This document shows positions 9,995 through 20,900 of a stretch of DNA of 64,000 nt, one piece after another. The notes beneath the pieces were generated by a model that was not told the DNA's origin, searched no databases, and worked only from the letters and a program-made list of their open reading frames with translations. The stretch covers positions 551,144-615,143 of the forward strand of contig JAHQIY010000033.1 in the NCBI GenBank assembly GCA_019054805.1, in the 5' to 3' direction. The translations under genes and the position numbers were made by a program. Position 1 is the first letter of the stretch, and every line of letters begins with the position of its first letter. The DNA comes from Brachionus manjavacas (lineage: Eukaryota > Rotifera > Eurotatoria > Ploima > Brachionidae).

Positions 9995-11365
9995 AGTTTT
10001 TTTAATACTAAGTTAAAATTTAAATTATTAATTATTTCATAAATTTGTGGCAAATCCAGCTTTGGACTATTTTCAAACAAGTTTTTTTATTAATTTATTT
10101 GGATAAATCGGTAATTTTTTGTGAATAATGGATAATAATAAATAATTTTAATAAATTTAATAAAAATTTGACTAATCTGTTTAATTTTAGAATCTAGCTA
10201 GCAAATACCACCACTACCATAACCGGACTCCCTTGCTACGAGATGTATGCATCAGCTTCATTGAAGCTCATGTTTGATTAACCTCGTATAAAGGTGCAAG
10301 GAGTCGAATCTAATATTTGGGTTTTAAAATCCTTTCGTAATTAAAATAGAGAAATTTAGTTCGTCTACCACAAATTTTTAAGTTTTTCCTCCAATTTTAT
10401 TGAAAAAACCATAAAAAAATGCATTAAAAAAACGCTTTTTTATTATTTGACACCAATTTGATTAAAATGACAATAAAAATTAAAAAAAACTTTTTTTTAC
10501 TTGAGACACTAAATTTTTTAATTTTTTCCTCATTTTTCAATTACTTCCACATTGTTTGCCTCCAATCTTGCTCTTTTTGAAACTGGTTCCTCTTCTTCAA
10601 CATCAGACTCACTATACTCGATGCCATTTGGAACAGCTTGTGTTTCATTCGGTTGTTTTTTCAGTGAGCTAGCAGTCTTTAACGGTCAGTTTGAATTCGT
10701 GGACATGTTTATAAGTTTTGTGGTATCGATTTAAATTGCTCATTAAAATAGATTTGGCTGTTCCTTTTTGTATATTTTGTACTCTTTGATAATTTAAAAT
10801 GAAGTTTTGAATCTTGATTTTTTTAAATTTTTTTAATTAATCTTATTCTCAATATTTTAAATATTATCTATATTTTAAATAATATTTACCAAATCTCTAA
10901 ACCTCTATTAAATAAGTGATAAATTTAATTTTCTTGTTGGCTACTGTTTATCTAAAAAATAGTTGAAAAATTGTTTGGATAAAATTAAAATTTAAAAAAT
11001 TCATAAAATAAATCGAGTTACGATTCGATTCGGAAGCTAATACTTATATCATTTTCTTGACTTGTTTAATTGCGGCCGTCCTAAACATTTAAAAAAGTAT
11101 TTAAAGAAAGAATTGTAAACTTTTCTCGTAAAAAAATTCAATTCCGATAGAAAATTTTTATTTTAAAATAATTAAAAAAATTATTAACTTGAATTTTTTT
11201 TTAATTCAGAAAAAAAAAATTTTGTGGGCGATGTTTTTTGAGAAATTAATAGAAACATCAGTAAATTCATTTTTACAAAGAATTTATTGACATTTAGAAA
11301 AAATTCTTGAAAAAAAAGTTTTTTTTAGTATTGAAGAAAAAATATAGATAAATGTTTTTTTTTAA
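9995..11365. other. AT-rich intergenic stretch with one structured inverted repeat
   Basis: No gene seen. The only compositionally distinct segment is the nested inverted repeat at 10226-10305, listed separately. Confidence 0.5.
10226..10305. repeat. Nested inverted repeat able to form an 80-nt stem-loop
   Basis: GACTCCCTTGC..TACGAG (10226-10242) pairs with CTCGTA (10283-10288) and GCAAGGAGTC (10296-10305), with one bulged C in the outer stem and a 7-base internal loop. An inner hairpin AGCTTCATTGAAGCT sits at the tip. It is GC-richer than its surroundings. It could be a small structured RNA or the end of a mobile element. I see no tRNA boxes and no hammerhead core. Confidence 0.45.
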
Positions 11366-11891
11366 GGTTATTGCTATTACACAGATCACCTCATAAAGCA
11401 CGAAAGAATAATAAAATAAACTCCGTTCAAAATTTAATTAATTATAATAAATTCTAAAAAGTAAAAATTTTCACACGACAATTCATATGGGATCATTGAT
11501 GGTCCTTTTAAAACGAGATATTGATTGTTATTATTATTTTACAGAATAAATTAAATTCAATTAAGATCTTAAATTTAAATTCCAGAAATTTGGCATTTGA
11601 ACGGCTGTGCAGTCCGAAGGAAAAATCCTAGAACTTAGCTCTAAATTTTGTTTGAAAGAAGACAAGAAGTTGCACCAGAACCAAAGGCGCCCTAAGGCGG
11701 GCCGTGAACCGTAAATTTTTTTAAGTTCTTTTTTATTTGAAACATCTTTGCAACAAAAACTAAAATTTCTACGGCTTAGGTCTCAATTTCGCGTTAAAGA
11801 GCATAAAATTTTGTCCTAGGAAACACTTGAACGGAGTTTATTTTATTATTCCTTCGTGCTTAAAGGGGTGGTCCGTGTTTTAGCAATAGCC
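11366..11891. mobile_element. Non-autonomous DNA transposon (MITE), about 62-bp terminal inverted repeats, 8-bp target duplication
   Basis: The left end (from 11366, GGTTATTGCTATTACACAG...) is inverted at the right end (to 11891, ...TTTTAGCAATAGCC). Pairing continues for about 62 bp through the shared AGCACGAA(A/G)GAATAATAAA and ACTCCGTT. Both ends are flanked by TTTTTTAA (11358-11365 and 11892-11899), a candidate 8-bp target-site duplication, although A/T-richness weakens its value. TIRs starting GG with an 8-bp duplication suggest the Merlin superfamily, with hAT as an alternative. No transposase is encoded in the 526 bp. Confidence 0.75.
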
Positions 11892-12306
11892 TTTTTTAAT
11901 TGTTTATAAAAAAAATCCTTTAATAAAATAGAATTTTTTAGAAAGGAAAAGCTTAAATTTCTATTTTTCAATTTTTTTTTGAAATGTAAAAAAATGATAT
12001 TTTAATGATTTTTTTATTTCAATTATTGATATTAAATTAATTTCAAAAAGAGAAATATTAATTTAAAAGTATTAATTTAATTTTATGTATGCTTTCGACA
12101 TGAATTTTTCACATTTAAGTAGACATAAGAATCTTAGTTGTACCTATTACATGTGCAAGATTTACAAGGCAAGAAATGAGTATGCATTTTTTACAAACTA
12201 TTCTAGATGCTTACATTATGCTTTTTTATTTTTACAAAAAAAAATTTTAGTAAGAAAGCTGATTTTTAAATAAAAAGAATGTTCTTTTATTTTCTAGAGA
12301 TCTAGC

Positions 12307-12675
12307 ATGGAATCGAACTGCAACATTTTCTCAAGTGAAAAATTATTAATCAACGACCAGAGTCTCGATCAGAAAAGTTCAATTAAGCTAGATGAAAATG
12401 CTTATCAATTATTCAGAGTGCATAATCCTGAAAATGAGATTAAGAAAAGCGAGATCGATTTCTATGAAGCTATTTCAAAACTGATTTGCATTTTGTTTCC
12501 GCCTGCTGGAATCATCACGCTAGTTTTGGCAATTTACATGAAACGCCACTATGAAATCAGCAACTATAAATGCGCAATTTTTTACCGAAATTTGATTAGA
12601 AGCACTCTTAAATCATGTTCATTGATTGTTTTAATAATGTCAATAATCTTCATAATTTACAATTTAGTAGTTTAG
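12307..12675 (+). CDS. Short CD225/dispanin-like two-pass membrane protein (122 aa)
   Basis: ATG 12307, stop 12673-12675. About 50 hydrophilic residues precede the module shared with the gene at 9083. The first hydrophobic segment is KLICILFPPAGIITLVLAI, then a basic YMKRHYEISNYKCAIFYRN loop, then a second helix ending at the C-terminus. Relative to the 303-aa paralogue, most of the disordered N-terminal region is missing. A CTAG just before the ATG could be a splice acceptor, so a 5' untranslated exon is possible. The next paralogue starts about 220 bp downstream on the same strand. Confidence 0.65.
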   Translation: MESNCNIFSSEKLLINDQSLDQKSSIKLDENAYQLFRVHNPENEIKKSEIDFYEAISKLICILFPPAGIITLVLAIYMKRHYEISNYKCAIFYRNLIRSTLKSCSLIVLIMSIIFIIYNLVV

Positions 12676-12892
12676 ATTGAATTTTTTTTAATTATAAAAT
12701 TTAATTTTTGAATATTTTGTTATGCTTTGTAAAAAATACTTTTCAGATGGGTGAGAAGACTAAAATTGCTCTAATCACGTGAAACTAAAGCATCGCTTTA
12801 AAAATTCAGCTAATTCCACAGCCATTTCAAATTATGCTTTTAAGTTTGTGTGTTTAAGCTCTAGAAAAGCAAAGAATTTACAGTTTTAGATC

Positions 12893-13264
12893 ATGGAAAA
12901 TACAAATGTTATGAGTAATTTCTATCACTCAATTTCAATTGATCAAAATAACAATTGCAATTCGACAATTTTGAATGAGGAAACAATAAAATTTTGTCAT
13001 ATATCAGAAGAATGTGAGAATGAAATAAAGCAGCAAGACGTCAACTTTTATGATAACCTTTCAAAGATAGCCAGCTTTTGCTTTCCGGTTACCGGAATCC
13101 TATCACTCATAGCTGCATACAAAATGAAAAAATATTATTTTCTAAAGGACTATAGAAGATCAATATTTTACAAAAAATTGACTCAAACATTTTCTTATTT
13201 AAGTATTTTTATTTTTCTATTTGCTTTTATATGTTTGATTTTAAATTTTTTAGAAACTAAATAA
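12893..13264 (+). CDS. Short CD225/dispanin-like two-pass membrane protein (123 aa)
   Basis: ATG 12893, TAA 13262-13264. It has the same layout as the neighbour at 12307: acidic N-terminus, FYDNLSKIASFCFPVTGIL followed by SLIAAY, basic YYFLKDYRRSIFYKKL loop, then a phenylalanine/isoleucine-rich second helix. The motif NFYDNLSKI aligns with DFYEAISKL in the neighbour, so the two small genes are a tandem duplicate pair. The N-terminal 50 residues have diverged much more than the membrane module. A leading cysteine is kept next to the first helix. Confidence 0.65.
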   Translation: MENTNVMSNFYHSISIDQNNNCNSTILNEETIKFCHISEECENEIKQQDVNFYDNLSKIASFCFPVTGILSLIAAYKMKKYYFLKDYRRSIFYKKLTQTFSYLSIFIFLFAFICLILNFLETK

Positions 13265-14331
13265 ATTAATTAGTTCTGTATTCTAAAAATTTTCAAGTTT
13301 TTATTTGCACCCTTAAGGTTTAAAAATCTCTTTTATTAATGATAAACAATTTCAGTCAGTGAAATATTTTTATTAATTAAATCGAAACCTCATAGGGGTC
13401 ATACTAAAACACTCACCCACAAATTTTGAAAATTTCCTGACCCCCACGTATTTTACAAAGCAAAATAATTTTATATAAAAGATATTTGAGATATTTAAAA
13501 AATTTTTAATTATCTAAAATTATCTTTATTTTATTTATGGAAGTTTATTAAATAAAAGATTTTTAAAAATTAATATTTTTTTGTCAATTTGTATCTAGAC
13601 CAAATCATGGTTCCAAATCTGCATCATGGGCTGATACCGGTCAAATAATGCAAACTAAAAATGTTTTTTATCTGTTAAGCAAAATAGTTCTCTCATTCGT
13701 AGTGTTGGAAAGGGGATCCAATTTTTTTAACCACTTGTGCTTAACAATCTTAGGCTTGGTGCTAAAGTAAATGTGTAATAAACCCCACGTATTACGTAAA
13801 ATTGAGTCAGTTGGTCAAATTTATTTTAGGCATAAGATGTTTTTCCTGGAATGATGAGAAGTCCACTGTGCCAAGAATTATATTTTTATTAAGACAAATT
13901 CAAGATGAGTTCAACACAAGAAGAGTATCGTTATCTTATTTATCAATTGTTTAGAGTATGAAATCAAAATAGTCAAAAACTTTGAATTATTTAGCCTTAA
14001 ATTGGAAAAAAGAATTTTTTTGTAAAATTTTGGCAGTTTTTTTATTTGTATTCAAACTTTTTTAATGAATTCTGAATTTCACATTATTTTTTTGTCCATG
14101 AGACTTAAAAATTTTTCCGATTTATTCATCATTCAGATGTCACATTTACACCAAACAATGAGCATGTCATTTTTTGTATTTAGGCTAAATTTTTTTTAAA
14201 CTCAAAACATAATAAACAATTTATTATCTTTTTTTCCAAAATGCGAACAAAATAAACCAAAAATAAAATTTATTTAGTTCAAAAATTCAAGTGAATAGCT
14301 AGCAATTTTACAAGTTAGCTTTCATTTAATT
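13265..14331. other. AT-rich intergenic stretch
   Basis: No gene recognised. A few less AT-rich patches (13395-13450, 13600-13650) have no open frame or known motif. Confidence 0.5.
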
Positions 14332-15489
14332 ATGGAATCCAGATTAAACAAAATGGAAAATAATTCATCTTCATCATATGCTAAGTGTTTATTATTGATA
14401 ATAACCTACACTCTAATTCAAAAGGTCTTGATACCGAATCCCCAGCTAGCATCCATTTTTTTGGCCATTCTGTTTCTCTATGTCACAAATCGGATCATAT
14501 GGAACCCGGAAAAAATGATCAAATCAACATTTATCCTCTTTTCAATGCTTTTTATTATAATTGTAAATAACTTTCAGACCAAATACAATTTTGAGCGAGA
14601 TAGTCTACCATCTAAATTGGTAGTTGACAGGGAAAAATTCAACATTTTTTTACTAGAGACCGACAAGTCAAGAAAATTTTTAGACTACAAACAAATGTGT
14701 AGCATTGAATCAGCCGCATTCAACAATCCCAAAGCTGATGTGCACACTATATCACTTGGTGCCAAGTTAGATTCCAATTTGCTTAAAAAATACCCAAATA
14801 TAAAGTTTATAGTGGCAGATGAAAGTGAAGTTTTTAACAATACACCACTCATGGCCTGGTGGTTGAGCCATGAAAAGGAGCTCTTCAAAAGTCAATATTG
14901 GATCCACGATCTTTCAGATTCAATGCGAATAGCCTTGCTGTACAAATACGGCGGCTTCTATTCTGACTTGGACACAATAACCATCCGGGAACTAACTTCT
15001 TTGGTGGAGAGAAACGGTCTTGGCTACATAACCGAGTTTTCAAAGCCCAGTCTTGGAAATGGTGTCTTGGTTTTTGGCAAAAACCACTCTTTTCTTCAAC
15101 GTGTGATTGCAGACTTTAGCCAGAACTACAGGGCAAATGAATGGGGCAACAATGGACCCAAGCTTTTTATGCGATCTCTGAAGTCCTATTGCAAGACTGA
15201 AAATATCTACGTGGAGTTGACCAGCAACACTCGCAAGTGTGATGTGGAATTGTTTCCGGAAAATTTTTTCTACCCCATTAATTGGGAAAATGTTAAAAAA
15301 TTATTTTTAAAAAATGGTCTTATTGATATTTACTCGTTTAAAGACACATACTCGGTGCATTTTTACGGAAAATTTAGTCAGCATTTTCCAGTCAAATACA
15401 ACGATTTTAGTTTGTACGAGTTTTTCGCTAACAAAAATTGTCCATTTGTCTACAGCATTTTGGAGCAAAATTTGGTTTCTAAAATTTAA
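14332..15489 (+). CDS. Alpha-1,4-glycosyltransferase, A4GALT/A4GNT-like (385 aa)
   Basis: Golgi type II glycosyltransferase of the GT32 family, expected to add an alpha-1,4-linked galactose or GlcNAc to glycolipid or glycoprotein glycans. ATG 14332. Two hydrophobic segments (about residues 17-55 and 64-80) anchor the N-terminus. The catalytic region starts near CSIESAA (residue about 124). The donor-binding DxD motif is at residues 212-214 in YKYGGFYSDLDT, preceded by the typical LSDSMRIALLYKYGG. Further family blocks are NGVLVFGKNH, WGNNGPKLF and ENFFYPINW, with a late CPF. Length suits the family (about 340-360) plus an extended membrane anchor. Single exon. I cannot tell Gal- from GlcNAc-transferase. 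Confidence 0.9.
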   Translation: MESRLNKMENNSSSSYAKCLLLIITYTLIQKVLIPNPQLASIFLAILFLYVTNRIIWNPEKMIKSTFILFSMLFIIIVNNFQTKYNFERDSLPSKLVVDREKFNIFLLETDKSRKFLDYKQMCSIESAAFNNPKADVHTISLGAKLDSNLLKKYPNIKFIVADESEVFNNTPLMAWWLSHEKELFKSQYWIHDLSDSMRIALLYKYGGFYSDLDTITIRELTSLVERNGLGYITEFSKPSLGNGVLVFGKNHSFLQRVIADFSQNYRANEWGNNGPKLFMRSLKSYCKTENIYVELTSNTRKCDVELFPENFFYPINWENVKKLFLKNGLIDIYSFKDTYSVHFYGKFSQHFPVKYNDFSLYEFFANKNCPFVYSILEQNLVSKI

Positions 15490-16587
15490 ATTAATTTCTA
15501 ATTAATTTTTTTATTTTTCGATTTTGAATAAATAAATTTGTAAATTATTTTTTTCTTAAATTTATTAAGAGAGAGGCTTTTAAAGATTAAATCGAAATTC
15601 TATAAAATTTATTTACTTAATAAATCTGACTTGACTTTTTTGAAAATCAATGAAATAGTGAAAATTTAATATCATTAATTAGGTGTAAATTTCTATACAT
15701 ATCTATTCAGATTTTTATATGAAGGAAAAAAAGAACTATTTTGGCTTGAATTTTTTTTTAATTCATTCATAATGGCTTTAAAATTTTCAGTCATTATGGT
15801 AAATATATAAAAAAATTTAAAAAAATGTATTAGAAGTGTATTTCAAATAAAATCGAAAGAAAAAATCCACTAAACTAGATAAATACTTTAAAAAAAACAA
15901 TCTAAATTAAATACTTATTTTTTACATTAATTACATAAAATAATTTGTTTTTTAAACTGAGTTATTTTAAAGCTATAGCTGACTTGATTTTTTTCAATTT
16001 TTCTGAAACTTTAAAATCAGTCTTGTTTTTAAGACACACGTAAAAAAATCCAACAAAAAAAACATTAAAATCAAATAAGCTATTCGATCTTAAAAATTTA
16101 AATATTTAAAATAATGCAGAGTTAACTTTACAAAAAATTAACTTTTAAAATAAATAAATAATTAGCATAGAAAAAATTAACCTTTTATACGCCGAATTAA
16201 AATTAGAAAATCCAAAGGCATTTAAAAAAAATTATTTAAATTCTATTTTATTTGAAAATGTTTTTAAAATAATTTAATACTCATATTAAATTAAGTCAAC
16301 CAAGTTCTTCAACAATCGTTTTTAACTTACATCTTGAAAATGATATTCATTAACAATTATCTAGTTTTACTATTTAAATAATTCAAAAGTCCAAAGGAAT
16401 TTTTTTTTTTTGAAAAAAAATTAATTTATTCTTTAGCTGCATTATTTGTCATTTTTAGGAGAATAAATTTTTCATTTATTTTTTTCAAGATTAAACATTT
16501 TGTTAAGATATTAATACAAAATTTTCTTCATCACTTTTCAAAAATAAAAAATATTTTTCAATCTTCAATAATTCTCTTGAAAAAAAA
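15490..16587. other. AT-rich intergenic stretch
   Basis: Homopolymer-rich spacer between the glycosyltransferase and the ARL14EP-like gene. Nothing recognisable seen. Confidence 0.6.
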
Positions 16588-17084
16588 ATGTTCGCATCAG
16601 ATCCAGGATCTACATCGCCCAAGACTTCTACCGAGAGAAGCGAAACTATTGAAAAAACAAGAATAGTAAATTTTAAAGAAGAAAAAAAAAGTAATTAATT
16701 TCTAAATTTTCTAGTCCAAAACTTTAAGAGGACTCCAATTTATGAATCCTGGATCTAAGTTTAACTTCGAAGCTCAAGGAAAAAGAAAAATCAGATGTCC
16801 AACTCAATTTGACAGTGGAACAAAGTTAACCAAATATTTTAATTTACTAAAAAAATCATTTTATTTTAATTTTTAGACCTTTGTACGATGACGAAGGAAA
16901 GATCCTTGAAAGCAAACAAGACATTTGTGATTGCCTGAGAAAAGGGTGTCCGGGATGTCATTTTCCCTGCAAACAGTGCAAATCGACCAAATGCGGCAAC
17001 AAATGTCGCTGCAATCGAACTTGGTATTATGAAAAAATTGAAATAGAGGGTCTTTCGAAGACACTAGAAATGCATATTGACTAA
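16588..17084 (+). CDS. ARL14 effector protein-like (ARF7EP_C domain), 3 exons, 131 aa
   Basis: Exons 16588-16665, 16715-16824 and 16877-17084 join in frame (78+110+208 nt), with GTAAAT...CTAG (49 bp) and GTTAAC...TTAG (52 bp) introns. The C-terminal half carries the cysteine-rich signature of ARL14EP: PLYDDEGKIL, ICDCLRKGCPGCHFPC, then CKSTKCGNKCRCNR and WYYEKIEIEG. In vertebrates ARL14EP links ARL14 to myosin 1E, and the C-terminal Cys cluster probably binds metal. The protein is about half the vertebrate length because the N-terminus is short. Exon 2 (LQFMNPGSKFNF) also resembles the conserved region upstream of the Cys domain. The gene is tail to tail with LIN37, with 168 bp between stops. 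Confidence 0.85.
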
Positions 17085-17252
17085 ATAATTATCTTTTTTC
17101 TGATCATATTTTCTACTCATTTAAATAAATTTTTAATTTTTTTAAAATCCATTACAAATTAGAAAAAAAATGTCCTTTTTTAAATTTATTTTAATTCTTA
17201 CAACAAAAATTCAGAAAAAAAAACAAATATTTATTTTAATTTTTAGAAAAAA

Positions 17253-17828
17253 TTACTCAAATTCTTCAAAAATTGATTTTAAACACTGGTAGCTGTCTTT
17301 ATAAGCCTTGTTCGTGTTTTTGTAATAGTTCAACCATTTGCTCCTGGATTGTTTCCATCTATTTACATGAAGTTTGAGGAGCGCATGCGTTTGCATGTAC
17401 TCGTCCACATTCAGACTGGAAATTAAGTCTAAATCGCTCTTTTCAGACGTTCTGATAGTTTTTCCTATATCTGCGTTTAGCTCTTGGATGTCTTGGCTCT
17501 GAATTTGTCTTTCAGGACCTGGTAATCTATAAATAAAGTATTCATCATTTTGCTGACCTTGGTCACTGTGTATGGACTCTTTTTTGGCATATTTTACATC
17601 AGAGACCATAGTGGTTGCGTTGATCCAATCTCGGGACAAAGTATACAGCCCAGTCTCTTTTTCATACTTGCCCAAGTCTAAAACTCGATCAATTATGCTA
17701 ATGGTAGTGTTGCTAGCTGCATTCCCTGTTGACCGATCCACTCTGTTGGCATTTGCTGCACAGTTGTCCACACTATGTTTTCGCTTTTTCTTTTTAGGCG
17801 ACTTATTATGGTTGAAATTTGAAAACAT
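17253..17828 (-). CDS. LIN37: LIN37, MuvB/DREAM complex subunit (191 aa)
   Basis: Subunit of the MuvB core, which represses (DREAM) or activates (B-MYB) cell-cycle genes in the nucleus. Single exon, ATG at 17828, TAA at 17253. A basic KKKKRKH cluster near residues 12-18 suggests nuclear import. The conserved central block is ISIIDRVLDLGKY..TGLYTLSRDWINAT (about residues 43-72), followed by YFIYRLPGP. The C-terminal block is LLKLHVNRWKQSRSKWLNYY.. to the end, matching the tryptophan-spaced RWK.xRxxW helix of animal LIN37. It is somewhat shorter than human LIN37 (about 246 aa), mostly at the N-terminus. It starts 140 bp from LZTR1 on the other strand. Confidence 0.85.
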   Translation of the reverse strand: MFSNFNHNKSPKKKKRKHSVDNCAANANRVDRSTGNAASNTTISIIDRVLDLGKYEKETGLYTLSRDWINATTMVSDVKYAKKESIHSDQGQQNDEYFIYRLPGPERQIQSQDIQELNADIGKTIRTSEKSDLDLISSLNVDEYMQTHALLKLHVNRWKQSRSKWLNYYKNTNKAYKDSYQCLKSIFEEFE

Positions 17829-17968
17829 TTTTAATGCAAATTATTCTAAAATGAAGAGTTTTTTTGCTAATATGAATAAAAAATTTCAAATTAAATTTTA
17901 TTAATAAATTATAAAAAAAATTATATTTATTTTCCTTTTTACGTTAATTTTAATTCTAATACTTGGAG
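17829..17968. promoter_or_regulatory. Probable shared promoter between LIN37 (-) and LZTR1 (+)
   Basis: Only 140 bp separate the two divergent start codons, so both 5' UTRs and core promoters must share this AT-rich interval unless there are hidden upstream exons. No clear TATA, DPE or CHR element could be picked out with confidence. Confidence 0.55.
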
Positions 17969-20900
17969 ATGGCCGATATGGAATCGAGGTCCATATCGAA
18001 CTATCAGCTGCACTCGAATAGTTCGATAGGACAGTACCTGAGCGATGCAGTGTCTCAAATATCACCTTCAATATCGGTCTCGAGCGCTTCGCTCGCCTCC
18101 GACAGCTTTCAAACGAGCAATTGTTGGGTCAAAATGTCAGAGTGTGATGAATTCATCGGACCCAAGTAATTTTCAATAATAGAATTTTTTTTAAAATTAT
18201 TTTTAATAAAATTTATTTTAATTTTTAATATTTTTTTTTAAGGAGAAGCAAGCATACAATGGTAGCTTATGGCAATTCACTTGTAATGTGTTTGATTTTT
18301 TATAATGGTCAAATTTTATTTTTGTTTGTAGTATGTTTTTGGCGGGGACAATGGTAAACAAATGCTCAACGATCTGATAACCTATGACTGCAATAACAAC
18401 TCGTGGGGAAGGTAGTCTATTTTGTTTTAGAATTATTGGGTTTTATTTTATTTGGTAAAAGAGCGCTTAATGGTTCACCACCGACGCCTAGATACCATCA
18501 CACCGCTGTTGTTTACAATAATAGCATGTTTGTTTTTGGTAATATTTTAACATATTTTTTTTGAAATAAAATATTTGGTTAAGGTGGATACACTGGCGAT
18601 TTAAACTCTAATTCAAATTTGTGTAATAAAAATGATTTGTATGAATACAAATTTAGTACTGGAAACTGGATTTTCTGGAATGTAGAGAGGTAAGAAAAAA
18701 TTTTACTAAAAGAAAATTGGAAAATTGGCAGAAATTTTAACAGATTGTTTTTTAAAAAAATATCTTAACTGTTTGTAATGAATCGCTCTGTTCTTAAAAA
18801 CATGTTAATTATATTTTTAGAAAATTTTATTAAGCAAAAAAAATAAATAAATGTGAAATTTCGTTTCAGAAAATCGAAATATTTTAGATTGCTTAAATTA
18901 GAAATTTTAATCAGTTTTTAAATTTCTCGATTTTGCTCTTTATTAGATTGAATAATTAATTTAATATTTAATTTGATTAAAGTTAAAAGTAGAATAATAT
19001 TGAAAAAAAAACATTTTGTATATTCAAGAAGAAATTTTTTTTTTAAAGAATTTATATCCATTCTCTGATTATTTACTATTTATTAACTGAAATAGTGAAA
19101 TAAATTTTTTTAAATCGGGAATTTGGTCAATTTTAGATTTTTGTTGCCTTTCTTAATTTAAAAAAAAAGAAAAAATGATCAATTAATTAAATAAATTTAT
19201 TTTTTAAAAATTTCTATATTATTCGAGTATACATCATTTGTTTTCGAAAAAGGATTCAATGCAAAATATATTTTTTATAGAATTAGAAAGTAAAATTTTT
19301 TTAAATCAATTTAATAAAATAAAAATCTTAAATTTTAAAAATCATAAAAAAATTGTTTTATTTTCGACTACATTATATTTTATATTATAAATTTTTTTAC
19401 ACAATTTTTATAATATTCGCATACAAAAAAAAATCTGTATTTTTTTAAAGCATACATACAGTGGTGTTCAGGATTTAGTAATTTACGATAATTTACGTAA
19501 AAAATAGTAAATTTACCGAATTTTACGTAAAATATTGTAAATTTACGTAAATTTACAAAAGTAAAAAAACGTAAATTTACTTGATTTTACGTAAAATTTG
19601 GTAAATTTCGATCATTTTACGTAAATTTATGTAAAAAAAAAATGTCCAAAAAATTGAAATAATTTGGCACTTTTTAAAATAAAATGAATTTTTGTTATCC
19701 TTCAATATTTATATCCAAAATTATGAGAAAAAAAAAATTACCATAATTTACGTAAATTTTGGTAAAATGTAATCAATTTAATGGTAAAAATAGTAAAAAA
19801 TGGTAAAAATGATTATTTAAAATTTTAAATTAATTTGAAAAAAAATTTTTATTAGGTTGGTTATAATTTTTCAAACACTTAAAGGGTGAAAAATTAATTT
19901 TTATTTTCTTTAATTTTTATTATTTTTGTTGAAAGGCAAAGATTTAAGTAGAGAGCGCATTTGGGTATTTGAAATTGTTAAAAGAGAAATACCACGTCAA
20001 AAAGATCAGAGAAAATTCTAAGCTATTTCTAAAGCTCCTTCAAAAATTAATGATTCAAAAATTATTTAATAGTTTTTTTATTTTTTTTTTAAGTGTTTGA
20101 AAAATTATAACCAACCTAATAAAAATTTTTTTTCAAATTAATTTAAAATTTTAAATAATCATTTTTACCATTTTTTACTATTTTTTACCATTAAATTGAT
20201 TACATTTTACCAAAATTTACGTAAATTATGGTAATTTTTTTTCTCATAATTTTGGATATAAATATTGAAGGATAACAAAAATTCATTTTATTTTAAAAAG
20301 TGCCAAATTATTTCAATTTTTTGGACATTTTTTTTTACATAAATTTACGTAAAATGATCGAAATTTACCAAATTTTACGTAAAATCAAGTAAATTTACGT
20401 TTTTTTACTTTTGTAAATTTACGTAAATTTACAATATTTTACGTAAAATTCGGTAAATTTACTATTTTTTACGTAAATTATCGTAAATTACTAAATCCGG
20501 AACACCACTGTATTTTTGTAAGAAAAAGACATTAGTAGTAGTATCTCAATAAGGATTAACAATTGAACAGATAATTTATAAAAAAAAATGAAAGATAAGA
20601 TCAATTTTAATCTTTAAGTGTGATCTTGGGTTCAAAAATTTATTTTTCTAAAATTTTTAAATTTAACTTTTTTATCAAGTGCACCTTGTCCGAGAGCAGC
20701 TCATGGCGCAGTCGTGTATGACCACAAATTGTGGATATTTGCCGGTTATGATGGCAACGCAAGGCTGAACGATTTATGGCACATACAACTGAACGCATCT
20801 CAAAGCACACCAAGAACTTGGATCGAAGTTGAACAGTCTGGTGAACAACCATCAACAGTATGCAATTTTCCAGTCGCTGTTGTTCAAGACGCAATGTATC

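Noticed and set aside
10552..10734. 60-aa plus-strand ORF
   Set aside because: No ATG (TTG start), no signature, and composition similar to flanking non-coding DNA.
12085..12273. 62-aa ORF upstream of the small membrane-protein genes
   Set aside because: Lys/Phe-rich, no signal or domain. More likely 5' flank of the gene at 12307.
16881..17064. Single-exon 67-aa gene at 16881
   Set aside because: It is the last exon of the ARL14EP-like gene. The true reading enters through an acceptor at 16875-16876.
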